A program made the position numbers and the translations under genes. Below are positions 56,508-64,000 of a stretch of 64,000 nt of DNA, in pieces. Position 1 is the first letter of the stretch, and every line of letters starts with the position of its first letter. Below the pieces are notes generated by a model that saw nothing but the letters and a program-made list of their open reading frames with translations, did no database searches and had not been told where the DNA came from. Origin of the DNA: Actinomadura atramentaria DSM 43919. GTDB taxonomy: Bacteria; Actinomycetota; Actinomycetes; Streptosporangiales; Streptosporangiaceae. The stretch covers positions 62,001-126,000 of the forward strand of contig NZ_KB907216.1 in the NCBI RefSeq assembly GCF_000381885.1, written 5' to 3'.

Positions 56508-57719
56508 ATGCGAGGGGACCTGGGCTCCCTCTTCGACGCGCACGCGGCGCGGCTGCACGCGTACTGCTGGTCGCTGCTCGGCGACCGGGACGCGGCCGAC
56601 GCCGTCGCCGACGCGTTCGTGGCGACGCGCCGCCATCCGCCGCGCGGCGACGACGTGCTCTGGCTGTACGCGCTCGCGCGCTCGGCCTGCGCCGAGCGCG
56701 GCGCGTTCGCCCGCACCCCGCCCGCGTTCGACCCGGCCGACCCGCTGCTGCGGGCGGCGGCGGCGCTGCGGCCCGACCACCGCGAGGCGCTGCTGCTGTG
56801 GGCGGGCGAGTGGCTGGACGTGCCGGACATCGCGCGCGTCCTCGGCGTCGCCCCCGACACCGCGCACCAGCTCCTGCAGATCGCGCGGTCGCGGCTGGAG
56901 CGGGCCGTGCTGGACGTCCTCATGCACGGCGCGGGCGACGCCGCGCTGATCGAGGCGTTCGAGGACAAGCGGCTGCCGCGGGCGCTCGCCGAGCGCGCGC
57001 CCGACACCGCGCCCGCCGGGCTCCGCGACCGGCTCACCGAGCTCGACCCGGACGCGGCCCCGCCGCTGTCGACGCTGACCGCGCCGAACCCGATCGTGCT
57101 CATCGGCCCCGAGCCGGTGCCGCGCAGGCGCCGCCGCGGGCTGCCGCGCGCGGCGGGCGCCCTGGCGGGCGTGGCCGCGACGGTGGCCGCCGCGATCGGG
57201 CTGCTCGCGTCGTGGCCGTCCGCGAAGGGCTCGGGCGTCGGCGCGATCGTGCCGTCGTCGAGCAACAGCGACGGGCCGGCCGCCGAGCAGGCGCTGAGCG
57301 CCGCGCCGGTCGGGACGCCGCCCGCGACGACGCAGACGCGCACGCCGGACGGCGACGGGAAGGGCGGGACGCACGGCGGCGCGACGAGCCAGTACGACCA
57401 GCCGCCCGCGCCGGTGGCCCCGCCGGCCGCGACGCCCGCGCCGCCGGTGACGCCGCCGACGCACGGCAAGCCGGTCAAGTCGCATGACCCGGCGTCGGCC
57501 AAGCCCCCGGCGGAGTCGAGCAAGCCCCCGGTGACGTCCGAGCCGTCGAAGCCGACGGAGCCGTCCGAGCCGTCGGAGCCCACGAAGCCGACCGAGCCCA
57601 CGGACCCGGCGACGCCGCCGGAGACCGATCCGCCGACGACGCCTTCGGACCCGCCGACCAGCCCCGATCCGGGGAGTCCGGCGCCGTCCGACCCGGCGCC
57701 CGCGCCGTCCGGCGAGTGA
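56508..57719 (+). CDS. Sigma-70-like protein fused to a membrane anchor and Pro/Ser/Thr-rich exterior
   Basis: 403 residues; GGAGG precedes the ATG. Residues 5-60 resemble sigma region 2 (LFDAHAARLHAYCWSLLGDRDAADAVADAF) and 80-135 region 4 with an HTH (VPDIARVLGVAPDTAHQLLQIARSRL). An Arg-rich stretch (206-211) leads to one membrane helix (213-234). The last 165 residues are low-complexity with repeated PSEPSEPTKPTEPT-like units and no cysteines. The topology is cytoplasmic sigma, exterior wall-spanning tail. It may be a tethered regulator released by proteolysis, or a former sigma used as a sensor. Confidence 0.75.
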   Translation: MRGDLGSLFDAHAARLHAYCWSLLGDRDAADAVADAFVATRRHPPRGDDVLWLYALARSACAERGAFARTPPAFDPADPLLRAAAALRPDHREALLLWAGEWLDVPDIARVLGVAPDTAHQLLQIARSRLERAVLDVLMHGAGDAALIEAFEDKRLPRALAERAPDTAPAGLRDRLTELDPDAAPPLSTLTAPNPIVLIGPEPVPRRRRRGLPRAAGALAGVAATVAAAIGLLASWPSAKGSGVGAIVPSSSNSDGPAAEQALSAAPVGTPPATTQTRTPDGDGKGGTHGGATSQYDQPPAPVAPPAATPAPPVTPPTHGKPVKSHDPASAKPPAESSKPPVTSEPSKPTEPSEPSEPTKPTEPTDPATPPETDPPTTPSDPPTSPDPGSPAPSDPAPAPSGE

Positions 57720-57724
57720 CCGAG

Positions 57725-57757
57725 CGCCGGGCGGGCCGTCCTTCGGCCCGCCCGGCG
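57725..57757 (+). terminator. Rho-independent terminator after the sigma-like gene
   Basis: A perfect 13-bp stem (57725-57737 with 57745-57757) and 7-nt loop, starting 6 bp beyond the stop, are followed by TTTCTTGTTCT. Confidence 0.85.
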
Positions 57758-57792
57758 TTTCTTGTTCTCCGGATACACGGTGGAGCGTCCGG

Positions 57793-57831
57793 TTTGTTGT
57801 GGTTGGAACAAATTCGCCCGCTGGTTAGCAT
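57793..57831 (+). promoter_or_regulatory. Leaderless tetR promoter with overlapping operator
   Basis: TTGGAA (57803-57808), a 17-bp spacer and TAGCAT (57826-57831) place the transcript start at the A of ATG 57838. TTTGTT (57793-57798) and AACAAA (57807-57812) form an inverted repeat around the -35 box, as expected for autorepression. Confidence 0.7.
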
Positions 57832-57837
57832 GACGCC

Positions 57838-58503
57838 ATGACCGCCATCGCGCCCGAGACCCGCCCCGGCGACCTCCAGCGGCCGCCGGGCAGGCGGGAG
57901 CGCAAGAAGCAGCGCACCCGCGAGGCGCTGATCGACGCGGCCTTCACCCTCTTCGCCGCCAAGGGCTACGACGCGACCACCGTCGAGGAGATCGCGGACG
58001 CCGTGGACGTGTCGTCCCGGACGTTCTTCCGCTACTTCGCCTCCAAGGAGGACGTCGCGCTCACGCTCCAGGCCGAGCAGCAGGAGATGATGCTCGCCGC
58101 GCTCGCCGAGCGGCCCGCGCACGAGCCGATCATGACGGCGCTGCGCAACGCGGTCGTCGCGGTCACGCGCGCCTACGAGTGCGGCGACACCGGCGCGGGC
58201 CGGGAGCGGTTCCGCCTGCTGCTGCGGATGCTCGGGGACGGCGGCGGGCTGCGCGCGGGCAGCCTGGAGCACGCGCAGTCGGCGCTGCGCGACACCGCCG
58301 CCGTCATCGCGCGGCGGATGGACGTCGACCCGGCCGCCGACCTGCGGCCGCACGTCGTCGCGGCCACCGCGCTCGGAGCGTTCCACGCGGCGCTGGTCGC
58401 CGTCGGGGAGCGTCCGATGGGCTACTCGACGCTGTCGGCGGCGCTGGCCGACGCGTTCGAGATCATCTCGGCCGGGTTCGACGCGCCGCGCAGCGCGCCG
58501 TAG
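57838..58503 (+). CDS. TetR-family regulator
   Basis: 221 residues. The HTH is in residues 25-72: REALIDAAFTLFAAKGYDAT, VEEIADAVDVSSRTFFRYFASKEDV in pieces. The C-terminal half is helical and ends PRSAP. The FFRYF pattern is typical of a large actinobacterial TetR group. It converges on the steroid operon (9 bp between stops) and may or may not control it. No ribosome site is present; transcription looks leaderless. Confidence 0.88.
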   Translation: MTAIAPETRPGDLQRPPGRRERKKQRTREALIDAAFTLFAAKGYDATTVEEIADAVDVSSRTFFRYFASKEDVALTLQAEQQEMMLAALAERPAHEPIMTALRNAVVAVTRAYECGDTGAGRERFRLLLRMLGDGGGLRAGSLEHAQSALRDTAAVIARRMDVDPAADLRPHVVAATALGAFHAALVAVGERPMGYSTLSAALADAFEIISAGFDAPRSAP

Positions 58504-58512
58504 CGACCCCGG

Positions 58513-59679
58513 TCACGCCGGGCCGAGGACCAGCCCGCTCGTCGGGACGCCCGTCCCGGCGGTGACGAGGACGTGCTCGACGCCGTCCACCTGGTTCGCC
58601 GCCGTCCCGCGCACCTGCCGGACGGCTTCGGCGATGCCGTTCATCCCGTGGATGTACGCCTCCCCGAGCTGGCCGCCGTGCGGGTTGAGCGGGAGCGCGC
58701 CGGCCAGGCCGATGCCGCGCTCGCGGACGAAGTCCGCCGCCTCGCCGCGTCCGCAGAAGCCCAGTTCCTCCAGTTGGATCAGGACGAACGGGGTGAAGTG
58801 GTCGTAGAGGATCGCGGTGCGGACGTCGGCGGGCGTCAGGCCCGACTGCCGCCACAGCGCGTCCCCGACCGTCCGCATCGCGGGCAGCGCGGCCAGGTCG
58901 CCGGTGTAGTAGCCGAACATCATCATCTGGTCCGGGCCGGTGCCCTGCGCGGCCGCGCGGATGACGGCGGGCGGGTGCGGGAGGTCGCGGGCGCGCTCGG
59001 CGCTGGTGACGACGATCGCGACGGCCCCGTCCGACTCCTGGCAGCAGTCCAGCAGGTGCAGCGGGTCGACGATCCACCGGGACGCCTGGTGCTCCTCCAG
59101 CGTGATCGGGCGGCCGTGGAACCAGGCGCGCGGGTTCGTCGCGGCGTGCGCGCGCATCGCGACCGCGACGCGGCCGAAGTCCTCGCTGGTCGCGCCGTAC
59201 TCGTGCATGTAGCGGCGGGCGTGCATCGCGACCCACGCGGCGGGCGTCGCGAACCCGAACGGGAGGTGCCAGGAGAACTCCAGCCCGGTCGAGTCGGCGC
59301 GCTGGGACGGGCTGGCCTGGCCGAACCGGTGCCCGGACCGCTCGTTGAACGCCCGGTAGCAGACGACGACGTCGGCCTGGCCGGTCGCGACGGCCATCGC
59401 GGCGTGCGCGACGGTCCCGCACGCCGCGCCGCCGCCGTAGTCGACGCGGGAGAAGAACCGCAGCGCGGGGATGCCGAGTTCGCGCTGGACGGCGATCTCG
59501 GAGTTGGCGTCGGCGGTGAAGGTGACGAGGCCGTCCACGTCGGCGGGCGCCAGGCCCGCGTCGGCGAGCGCGTCGAGGCACGCCTCGGCGGCCAGCCGCA
59601 GCTCGGAGCGGCCGGACTCCTTGGAGAACTCGGTCGCGCCGATCCCGGCGACGGCCGCCTTGCCGGACAGGCCGCTCAT
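58513..59679 (-). CDS. ltp2: Ltp2-type steroid side-chain aldolase (thiolase superfamily)
   Basis: 388 residues, SCP-x/thiolase-like fold without the usual N-terminal Cys nucleophile loop (the region reads VDYGGGAACGTVAHAA). The C-terminal NPHGGQLGEAYIHGMNG is conserved. Ltp2 cleaves the hydroxylated C22 steroid CoA ester to release propionyl-CoA and a 17-keto steroid, acting only with the DUF35 part of ChsH2. Here the partner lies immediately upstream with a 4-bp overlap. The gene order chsE1-chsE2-chsH-ltp2 is that of the mycobacterial igr operon. Confidence 0.88.
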   Translation of the reverse strand: MSGLSGKAAVAGIGATEFSKESGRSELRLAAEACLDALADAGLAPADVDGLVTFTADANSEIAVQRELGIPALRFFSRVDYGGGAACGTVAHAAMAVATGQADVVVCYRAFNERSGHRFGQASPSQRADSTGLEFSWHLPFGFATPAAWVAMHARRYMHEYGATSEDFGRVAVAMRAHAATNPRAWFHGRPITLEEHQASRWIVDPLHLLDCCQESDGAVAIVVTSAERARDLPHPPAVIRAAAQGTGPDQMMMFGYYTGDLAALPAMRTVGDALWRQSGLTPADVRTAILYDHFTPFVLIQLEELGFCGRGEAADFVRERGIGLAGALPLNPHGGQLGEAYIHGMNGIAEAVRQVRGTAANQVDGVEHVLVTAGTGVPTSGLVLGPA

Positions 59680-60983
59680 CGGGCGTCCTCCTCGTCGGTC
59701 GGACCACCGGACGCGGTCAGGTGGACGGTCGCGGTCACGTGGTCTCCGAGGGACACCGCGCCGCGCACCGCGAGGGTGTCGGGGCCGGTGCGGTCGGCGG
59801 TGAGGGTGAGGGTGTCGCCCGCGTAGGCGGGGACGCCGAGCCGGACGGCGATCGAGCGGAGCGCCGCGCCGGGCGCGGCCGCCAGCGCGCACCGCTGCAC
59901 GAGGCCCATCGTGGTGAGGATGTTGAGGAAGATGTCCTTCGAGCCCTGGGCGCGGGCGAGCGCGGTGTCGTGGTGGACGGGCGTGAAGTCGCGGGTGGCG
60001 AGCGCGGTCGCGATGACGAACGTCGGCGTCAGCGGCACGGCGAGCGCGTCCGCGCGCGGCTCCGGCGCGGGGTCGGGGTCGGGGTCGGGGAGGTCGGCGG
60101 GCACCCACTGCGGCAGCGTGAGCTCGTCGTCCATCCGCTCGAAGACGAGCCGCACCGGCATCCCGACCGTCACGTCCGCCGGGTCGCAGCCGTTGACGTT
60201 CCCGACGATCCGGACGCCCTCCGCCAGTTCGACCACCGCGACGACGTACGGCGGCGTCCGCCCCGGCACCGGCGGATGGTGGTGGACGACGTAGCTGTGG
60301 ACCGTCCCGCGCCCGGACGCGACGACGAAGTCCCGCTTCACCGAGTGGCACGCCGGGCACATCGGCCCCGGCGGGTGCCGCAGCGTCCCGCAGTCGGCGC
60401 AGCGCTGGACGCGCAGTTCGCCCGCGTCCACGCCGTCCCAGAAGAACCGCGTGTCCGGGCCGATCGCCGGCCGCAGCGGATACCGTCCGCCCGCGCTCGG
60501 CGCGGCCCGGCGCGCGCGCGGCTTGAACTTCAGCACCCGGAACAGCATCTCCGCGACCCGCTCCCCGGCCGCGTCGTACCAGCTCTGGTACCAGGTGACG
60601 AAGTAGCCCTCGCCCATCGCGGTCTTCTTCGGCCCGGCGACGCCGCCGAACCGCATGGACGACCGCAGCCGCTCCCCGACGCGGACGTACCGGTCGTAGG
60701 TCTGCTCGCAGTTCGTCGCGACAACGCCGGTGTACCCGTGCTCGTTGAGCAGCCGCAGGGGCCCGTCCGCGACGGACCCGGCGGCGTCGGCGGCCGCCAG
60801 GCCCTGCATCGACCAGACCTGGATCATCGCGGGCGGCGCGCAGCGCGACCAGTCCCCGGGGTCGCCGAGCGCCTGCGTCCAGTTGCGGATCATCGCGGCG
60901 TTCACCGGGTCGGGGCAGGGCGCGCCGGGCCGTTCGCCCGCCGCCGCGAGCCGTTCGGCGAGCGCGGTCAGTTCGTCGTGCAA
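59676..60983 (-). CDS. Fused ChsH2-ChsH1: MaoC - DUF35 - MaoC steroid enoyl-CoA hydratase
   Basis: 435 residues starting with TTG (AAGGAG five nt upstream). Residues 1-155 are a MaoC-like hotdog as in ChsH2. Residues 170-300 are DUF35 with zinc cysteines C195, C198, C209 and C212. Residues 310-435 are a second hotdog with D332 and H337 in RDFTPVHHD, the catalytic pair of ChsH1. In mycobacteria ChsH1 and ChsH2 are separate genes that form a heterotetramer; here both are one chain. It hydrates the unsaturated steroid side-chain CoA ester and its DUF35 part should activate Ltp2. Confidence 0.88.
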   Translation of the reverse strand: MHDELTALAERLAAAGERPGAPCPDPVNAAMIRNWTQALGDPGDWSRCAPPAMIQVWSMQGLAAADAAGSVADGPLRLLNEHGYTGVVATNCEQTYDRYVRVGERLRSSMRFGGVAGPKKTAMGEGYFVTWYQSWYDAAGERVAEMLFRVLKFKPRARRAAPSAGGRYPLRPAIGPDTRFFWDGVDAGELRVQRCADCGTLRHPPGPMCPACHSVKRDFVVASGRGTVHSYVVHHHPPVPGRTPPYVVAVVELAEGVRIVGNVNGCDPADVTVGMPVRLVFERMDDELTLPQWVPADLPDPDPDPAPEPRADALAVPLTPTFVIATALATRDFTPVHHDTALARAQGSKDIFLNILTTMGLVQRCALAAAPGAALRSIAVRLGVPAYAGDTLTLTADRTGPDTLAVRGAVSLGDHVTATVHLTASGGPTDEEDAR

Positions 60984-61005
60984 CGGTGCTCCTTGTCGCG
61001 GAAGG

Positions 61006-62178
61006 TCAGCGGGGGGCGCGCGGCAGGCCGAGGCCGATCATCGCGATCAGCTCGCGCTGGATCTCGTTGACGCCGCCGCCGAACGTCAGCACGATCGCGC
61101 CCTTGACGCCGTGGTCGAGGCGTTCCACGAACGCGGCGGTCGCCGGGTCGCCGGGGTCGCCGTACCGGGCGAGGACGTCCCCGACGATCCGGCCGACGTC
61201 CTGCATCCGCTCGGACCCGTAGATCTTCGTGGCGGACGCGTCGGCGGCGCCGAGCCAGCCGAGGTCCTGGTTCGCGGCGACCTGCCAGTTCAGCAGCTCG
61301 TTGACGCGCAGGTACGCGCGGACGCGCGCGACCGCGCGCCGCACGTCGGGCACGTCCAGCAGCCGCCGCCCGTCCGGGCCGGTCGTGTCGCGCGCCCACT
61401 CGAGGAACCGGTCGTAGGTGTGGCCGATGTTCCCGGCGGGGCCGAGGGTGACGCGCTCGTGGTTGAGCTGGTTGACGATGAGGTCCCAGCCCTTGTTCTC
61501 CTCCCCCACGAGCATGTCGAGGGGGACGCGGACGTCCTGGTAGTAGGTCGAGTTGGTGTGGTGGCGGCCGTCCATCGTGACGATCGGCGTCCACGAGAAG
61601 CCGGGGTCGGCGCAGTCCACGACGAGCATCGAGATGCCCTTGTGCTTCTTGGCGGCCGGGTCGGTGCGCGCGGCGAGCCAGATGTAGTCGGCGTGGTGCG
61701 CGCCGGAGGTGAAGATCTTCTGCCCGTTGACGACGTACTGGTCGCCGTCGCGGACCGCCGTCGTGCGCAGCGACGCCAGGTCGGTGCCCGCCTCCGGCTC
61801 GCTGTACCCGATCGCGAAGTGGCACTCCCCCGCGAGGATCTTCGGCAGGAAACGCTCCTTCTGCGCGTCCGTGCCGTACTGAAGGATCGTCGGCGCGACG
61901 GAGTTCAGCGTGATGATCGGGTACGGGACCTCGGCGCGGGCGATCTCGTTGGCGAAGATCTGCTGCTCCACCGGGCCGTAGCCGCGCCCGCCGTACTCGG
62001 CGGGCAGCGCGACGCCGAGCATCCCGTCCGCGCCGAGGCGGCGGCAGTGCTCCAGGTACGCTCCGCCGAACGGGTCGTTGGCGATCTTGTCGCGGTCGGC
62101 GGGGGTCAGGCAGCGGCGGAAGTAGTCGCGCAGTTCGGCGCGCAGCTCCTTCTGCTCGGCGGTCAGGTCGATGAACAT
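61006..62178 (-). CDS. chsE2: Acyl-CoA dehydrogenase ChsE2 (FadE29-type)
   Basis: 390 residues starting MFIDLTAEQKELRAELRDYF, very like mycobacterial FadE29. FAD/substrate motifs are IGYSEPEAGTDLASLRT and VNGQKIFTSGAHHADYIW, and the tail is LTFGGGVNEIQRELIA. With ChsE1 it forms the alpha2beta2 enzyme that dehydrogenates the three-carbon steroid side chain. It is coupled to chsE1 by TGATG. Electrons should go to the EtfAB pair. Confidence 0.92.
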   Translation of the reverse strand: MFIDLTAEQKELRAELRDYFRRCLTPADRDKIANDPFGGAYLEHCRRLGADGMLGVALPAEYGGRGYGPVEQQIFANEIARAEVPYPIITLNSVAPTILQYGTDAQKERFLPKILAGECHFAIGYSEPEAGTDLASLRTTAVRDGDQYVVNGQKIFTSGAHHADYIWLAARTDPAAKKHKGISMLVVDCADPGFSWTPIVTMDGRHHTNSTYYQDVRVPLDMLVGEENKGWDLIVNQLNHERVTLGPAGNIGHTYDRFLEWARDTTGPDGRRLLDVPDVRRAVARVRAYLRVNELLNWQVAANQDLGWLGAADASATKIYGSERMQDVGRIVGDVLARYGDPGDPATAAFVERLDHGVKGAIVLTFGGGVNEIQRELIAMIGLGLPRAPR

Positions 62179-63284
62179 CACGCCTCCTGCGCGACGAGGG
62201 AACCGAGGGCGTCGAGCTGGTCGTCGGCGCCGCCGAGCAGGTGCCCGGCGTGCTTGGCCCAGGCGAAGTAGCGGTGCAGCGGGTAGGTGACGTCGAGTCC
62301 GATGCCGCCGTGGAGATGCTGGCAGGTGTAGAGCGCGCGGACGACGGGGTCGCTCGCGTTGAACGCGGCGACCGCCAGGGTCTCGTCCGCCTCGGGGTGG
62401 CCCTGTTCCAGTTGCCACGCCGCCGCCCACACCGCGACGTCGAGGGCGCGCTTGGCGATGTAGACGTCGCCGATGCTCATCGTGACGGCCTGGAACTGGG
62501 CGAGCGCCCGGCCGAACTGCTCGCGGCCCTTGACGTGGTCGGACGTCAGCGTCAGCGCGCCGTCGATGACGCCGGACGCCTGCGCGACCGCGCCGAGCAG
62601 CGCCGAGCGGCGCAGCGCGGCCCAGGCCGCGCCGTCGGCGGCGCCGCCGACGAGGGCGTCCGCGCCGACGCGCGCGCCGGCCAGGTCGAGGCGCGACAGC
62701 GGGTCGGTCGTCGCCGCCGGGTGCGGGACGACCGCGACGTCGGCCGGCTCCACGAGGAACACGCCGACGCCCTCCCCTTCGACGCGGGCGGCGACGAGGA
62801 TGCGGTGCGCCTCGACGGCGAACGGCACGAACGTCTTGACGCCGTCCAGCACGAACCCGTCCCCGTCGCGGCGCGCCGTCGCCGTGACCGCGCCGACCGG
62901 GCCCGGTTCGCGCCACGCGCCGGTCAGCACCCGCTCGCCGGTCGCGACGCCCGCGAGCAGTTCGCGCTGCGCGGGCGTGCCGTGCGCGGCCAGCGGCAGC
63001 GCGCCGAGCGCCAGCGACGCGTACGCCGGGACGGGCGCGACGGCCCGGCCGACCTCGCGCAGGAGGACGGTCAGCTCCACCGGGCCGAGCCCCGCGCCGC
63101 CCGCGTCCTCCGGGACGACGACGCCGAGCAGCCCGGCGGACGCCAGCGCGGCCCACAGGTCCGCCGGATAGGGCGCGCCGGTCGTCTCGAACGCCGCCAG
63201 CCGGTCGGCCGCGGCCTCGCGCGCCAGCACCTCGGCGGCGAGGTCCCGCAGGTCGCGCCGGGTCTCGTCCAGATCGAAGTCCAC
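62178..63284 (-). CDS. chsE1: Acyl-CoA dehydrogenase ChsE1 (FadE28-type)
   Basis: 368 residues from a GTG that overlaps the FadD stop by one base. Although shorter and more divergent than ChsE2, it has the FadE28 hallmarks: KGREQFGRALAQFQAV, and the late CQHLHGGIGLDVTYPLHRYF. It provides half of the split ChsE1-ChsE2 active sites; steroid dehydrogenases of this type need both chains. Confidence 0.88.
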   Translation of the reverse strand: MDFDLDETRRDLRDLAAEVLAREAAADRLAAFETTGAPYPADLWAALASAGLLGVVVPEDAGGAGLGPVELTVLLREVGRAVAPVPAYASLALGALPLAAHGTPAQRELLAGVATGERVLTGAWREPGPVGAVTATARRDGDGFVLDGVKTFVPFAVEAHRILVAARVEGEGVGVFLVEPADVAVVPHPAATTDPLSRLDLAGARVGADALVGGAADGAAWAALRRSALLGAVAQASGVIDGALTLTSDHVKGREQFGRALAQFQAVTMSIGDVYIAKRALDVAVWAAAWQLEQGHPEADETLAVAAFNASDPVVRALYTCQHLHGGIGLDVTYPLHRYFAWAKHAGHLLGGADDQLDALGSLVAQEA

Positions 63285-64000
63285 TATCGCTTCCCTTCCA
63301 GCAGGTGCAGGCGGCCGCTGCCCGCGAACCGCGCGCGCAGGTCCGCCGCGTCGTCGGGGGTCAGGGGCCGGTAGTCGGGCGCGCGGCCGGGCCGCCACCA
63401 GACGGGGTCGGGGACACGCCAGCCCTCGGCGGCGAGCGCGCGCCGCAGGACCTTGTTGGACGCGGTGACGGGCAGGTCGCCGGTCAGCCGGACGTACCGC
63501 GGCAGCCACTTGGCGCCGAGCGGGGCGGTGCGCAGGAACGCCGCGAACGCGGCCGGGTCGAACGCGGCCGGGCCGCCGTCGAGGGCGAGCGCGGCCATCA
63601 CCTCGTCGCCGGACGCGGCGTCGGGCACCCCGTACACGGCGAGCCGCCGGACGCCGGGCAGCCCCGCCAGGGCGCGCTCGACCTGGACCGCGCCGAAGTT
63701 CTCGCCGTCCACGCGGATGCGGTCGGCGGCGCGGCCCGCGAAGTACACCCAGCCGGCGGCGTCGGCGTAGGCGAGGTCGCCGCTCCAGAACCGGCCGTCG
63801 CGGACGCGGTCGGGCGCGTCCTCCTTGTAGTAGCCGTCGAACAGGCCGGTGCCCGCGCCGACCAGCTCACCGACCGCCTCGGGGTTGCGCGGGCGGCCCG
63901 CCTCGTCCAGCCGCGCGGGCGGGCAGCGGCGGCCGGTGCCGGGGTCGAGGATCGCGACGCCGTCGCCGAGGCGGCCGAGCGCGCCGGGCGGCCCGGCCGG
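63284..64000 (-). CDS. Steroid acyl-CoA ligase, FadD17-like, 5' end outside window
   Basis: The frame is open to base 64000, so only the C-terminal 238 residues are present. They show GLFDGYYKEDAPDRVRDG, FWSGDLAYADAAGWVYFAGR and DRIRVDGENFGAVQVERAL, the A8/hinge region of AMP-forming acyl-CoA synthetases, and a lysine (K) in TASNKVLRR near the end for adenylation. The RVDGENxxxxxxER pattern is characteristic of FadD17/FadD19-type steroid ligases. It activates the side-chain acid for the ChsE steps. It overlaps chsE1 by one base. Confidence 0.82.
   Translation of the reverse strand, partial: PAGPPGALGRLGDGVAILDPGTGRRCPPARLDEAGRPRNPEAVGELVGAGTGLFDGYYKEDAPDRVRDGRFWSGDLAYADAAGWVYFAGRAADRIRVDGENFGAVQVERALAGLPGVRRLAVYGVPDAASGDEVMAALALDGGPAAFDPAAFAAFLRTAPLGAKWLPRYVRLTGDLPVTASNKVLRRALAAEGWRVPDPVWWRPGRAPDYRPLTPDDAADLRARFAGSGRLHLLEGKR

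Noticed and set aside
57480..57719. Repeated PSEP/PTEP codons as a satellite or CRISPR-like array
   Set aside because: The repeats are short, imperfect, in frame and have no spacer pattern; they encode a low-complexity protein tail.
63284..63748. A short complete gene starting at an internal ATG at 63748
   Set aside because: The frame continues to the window edge with clear acyl-CoA ligase motifs, so it is the 3' part of a longer gene.
1..64000. Mobile elements, prophage, tRNA genes or attachment sites
   Set aside because: No transposase, integrase, phage gene, tRNA fold or flanking direct repeats were recognised in the window.

Overview
The window is a 64 kb stretch of very GC-rich DNA with tightly packed, often translationally coupled genes. 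It has mycobacterial-style ergothioneine genes (egtABCD), an actinobacterial hut operon, many Ser/Thr kinases, a DtxR/IdeR-type iron box and a steroid side-chain (igr-type) operon. Together these point to an actinobacterial chromosome, most likely Streptosporangiales/Thermomonosporaceae (Actinomadura-like). No tRNA, rRNA, IS element, CRISPR array or attachment site was seen. The first and last genes are cut by the window edges.

Layout. 1-4.5 kb: the tail of a DUF3298 protein, then a three-gene set of FAD monooxygenase, cofactor-free HOD/AqdC-type 2,4-dioxygenase and MFS transporter, which looks like a 4-quinolone (possibly Pseudomonas quinolone signal) catabolic unit. 4.6-7.4 kb: a small unknown protein and etfBA, with a promoter that carries a TetR-type palindrome. 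7.4-10.6 kb: an active membrane Ser/Thr kinase followed by a pseudokinase paralogue. 10.8-13.8 kb: acyl-ACP desaturase, SDR and enoyl-CoA hydratase. 14.1-17.9 kb: SNF2 helicase coupled to a SWIM zinc-finger protein. 18-19.8 kb: M55 D-aminopeptidase, XRE regulator and membrane protein. 19.8-25.4 kb: four genes all overlapping by 4 bp, encoding GrpE-like, enlarged Hsp70, TPR-TM-OmpA, and J-like/Zn/TM proteins. 25.7-28.9 kb: GntR regulator, small protein, ACT protein, Nudix-NYN fusion and an iron-box DoxX gene. 29-34.7 kb: two nearly identical sensor kinases in tandem, thioesterase, SppA and flavin reductase.

34.7-56.2 kb is dominated by imidazole amino-acid chemistry: the complete hut pathway (hutH, hutU, an M20 hydrolase, hutF, hutI) with a divergent IclR regulator; an OpuC-type ABC importer divergent from a second HAL-family lyase that lacks a normal MIO triad; a LacI-controlled amidohydrolase/thiol-dioxygenase pair; two secreted proteins; and egtABCD. 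56.5-57.7 kb encodes a sigma-like protein anchored in the membrane with a Pro/Ser/Thr-rich exterior.

57.8-64 kb: a TetR gene with a well-formed leaderless promoter, convergent to an igr-like steroid side-chain operon (FadD17-like ligase, chsE1, chsE2, a fused chsH2-chsH1, ltp2).

The best candidates for something new are the coupled Hsp70/GrpE/OmpA/J-like membrane module, the MIO-less HAL paralogue with its own importer beside hut and egt genes, the HOD quinolone unit and the single-chain ChsH fusion.
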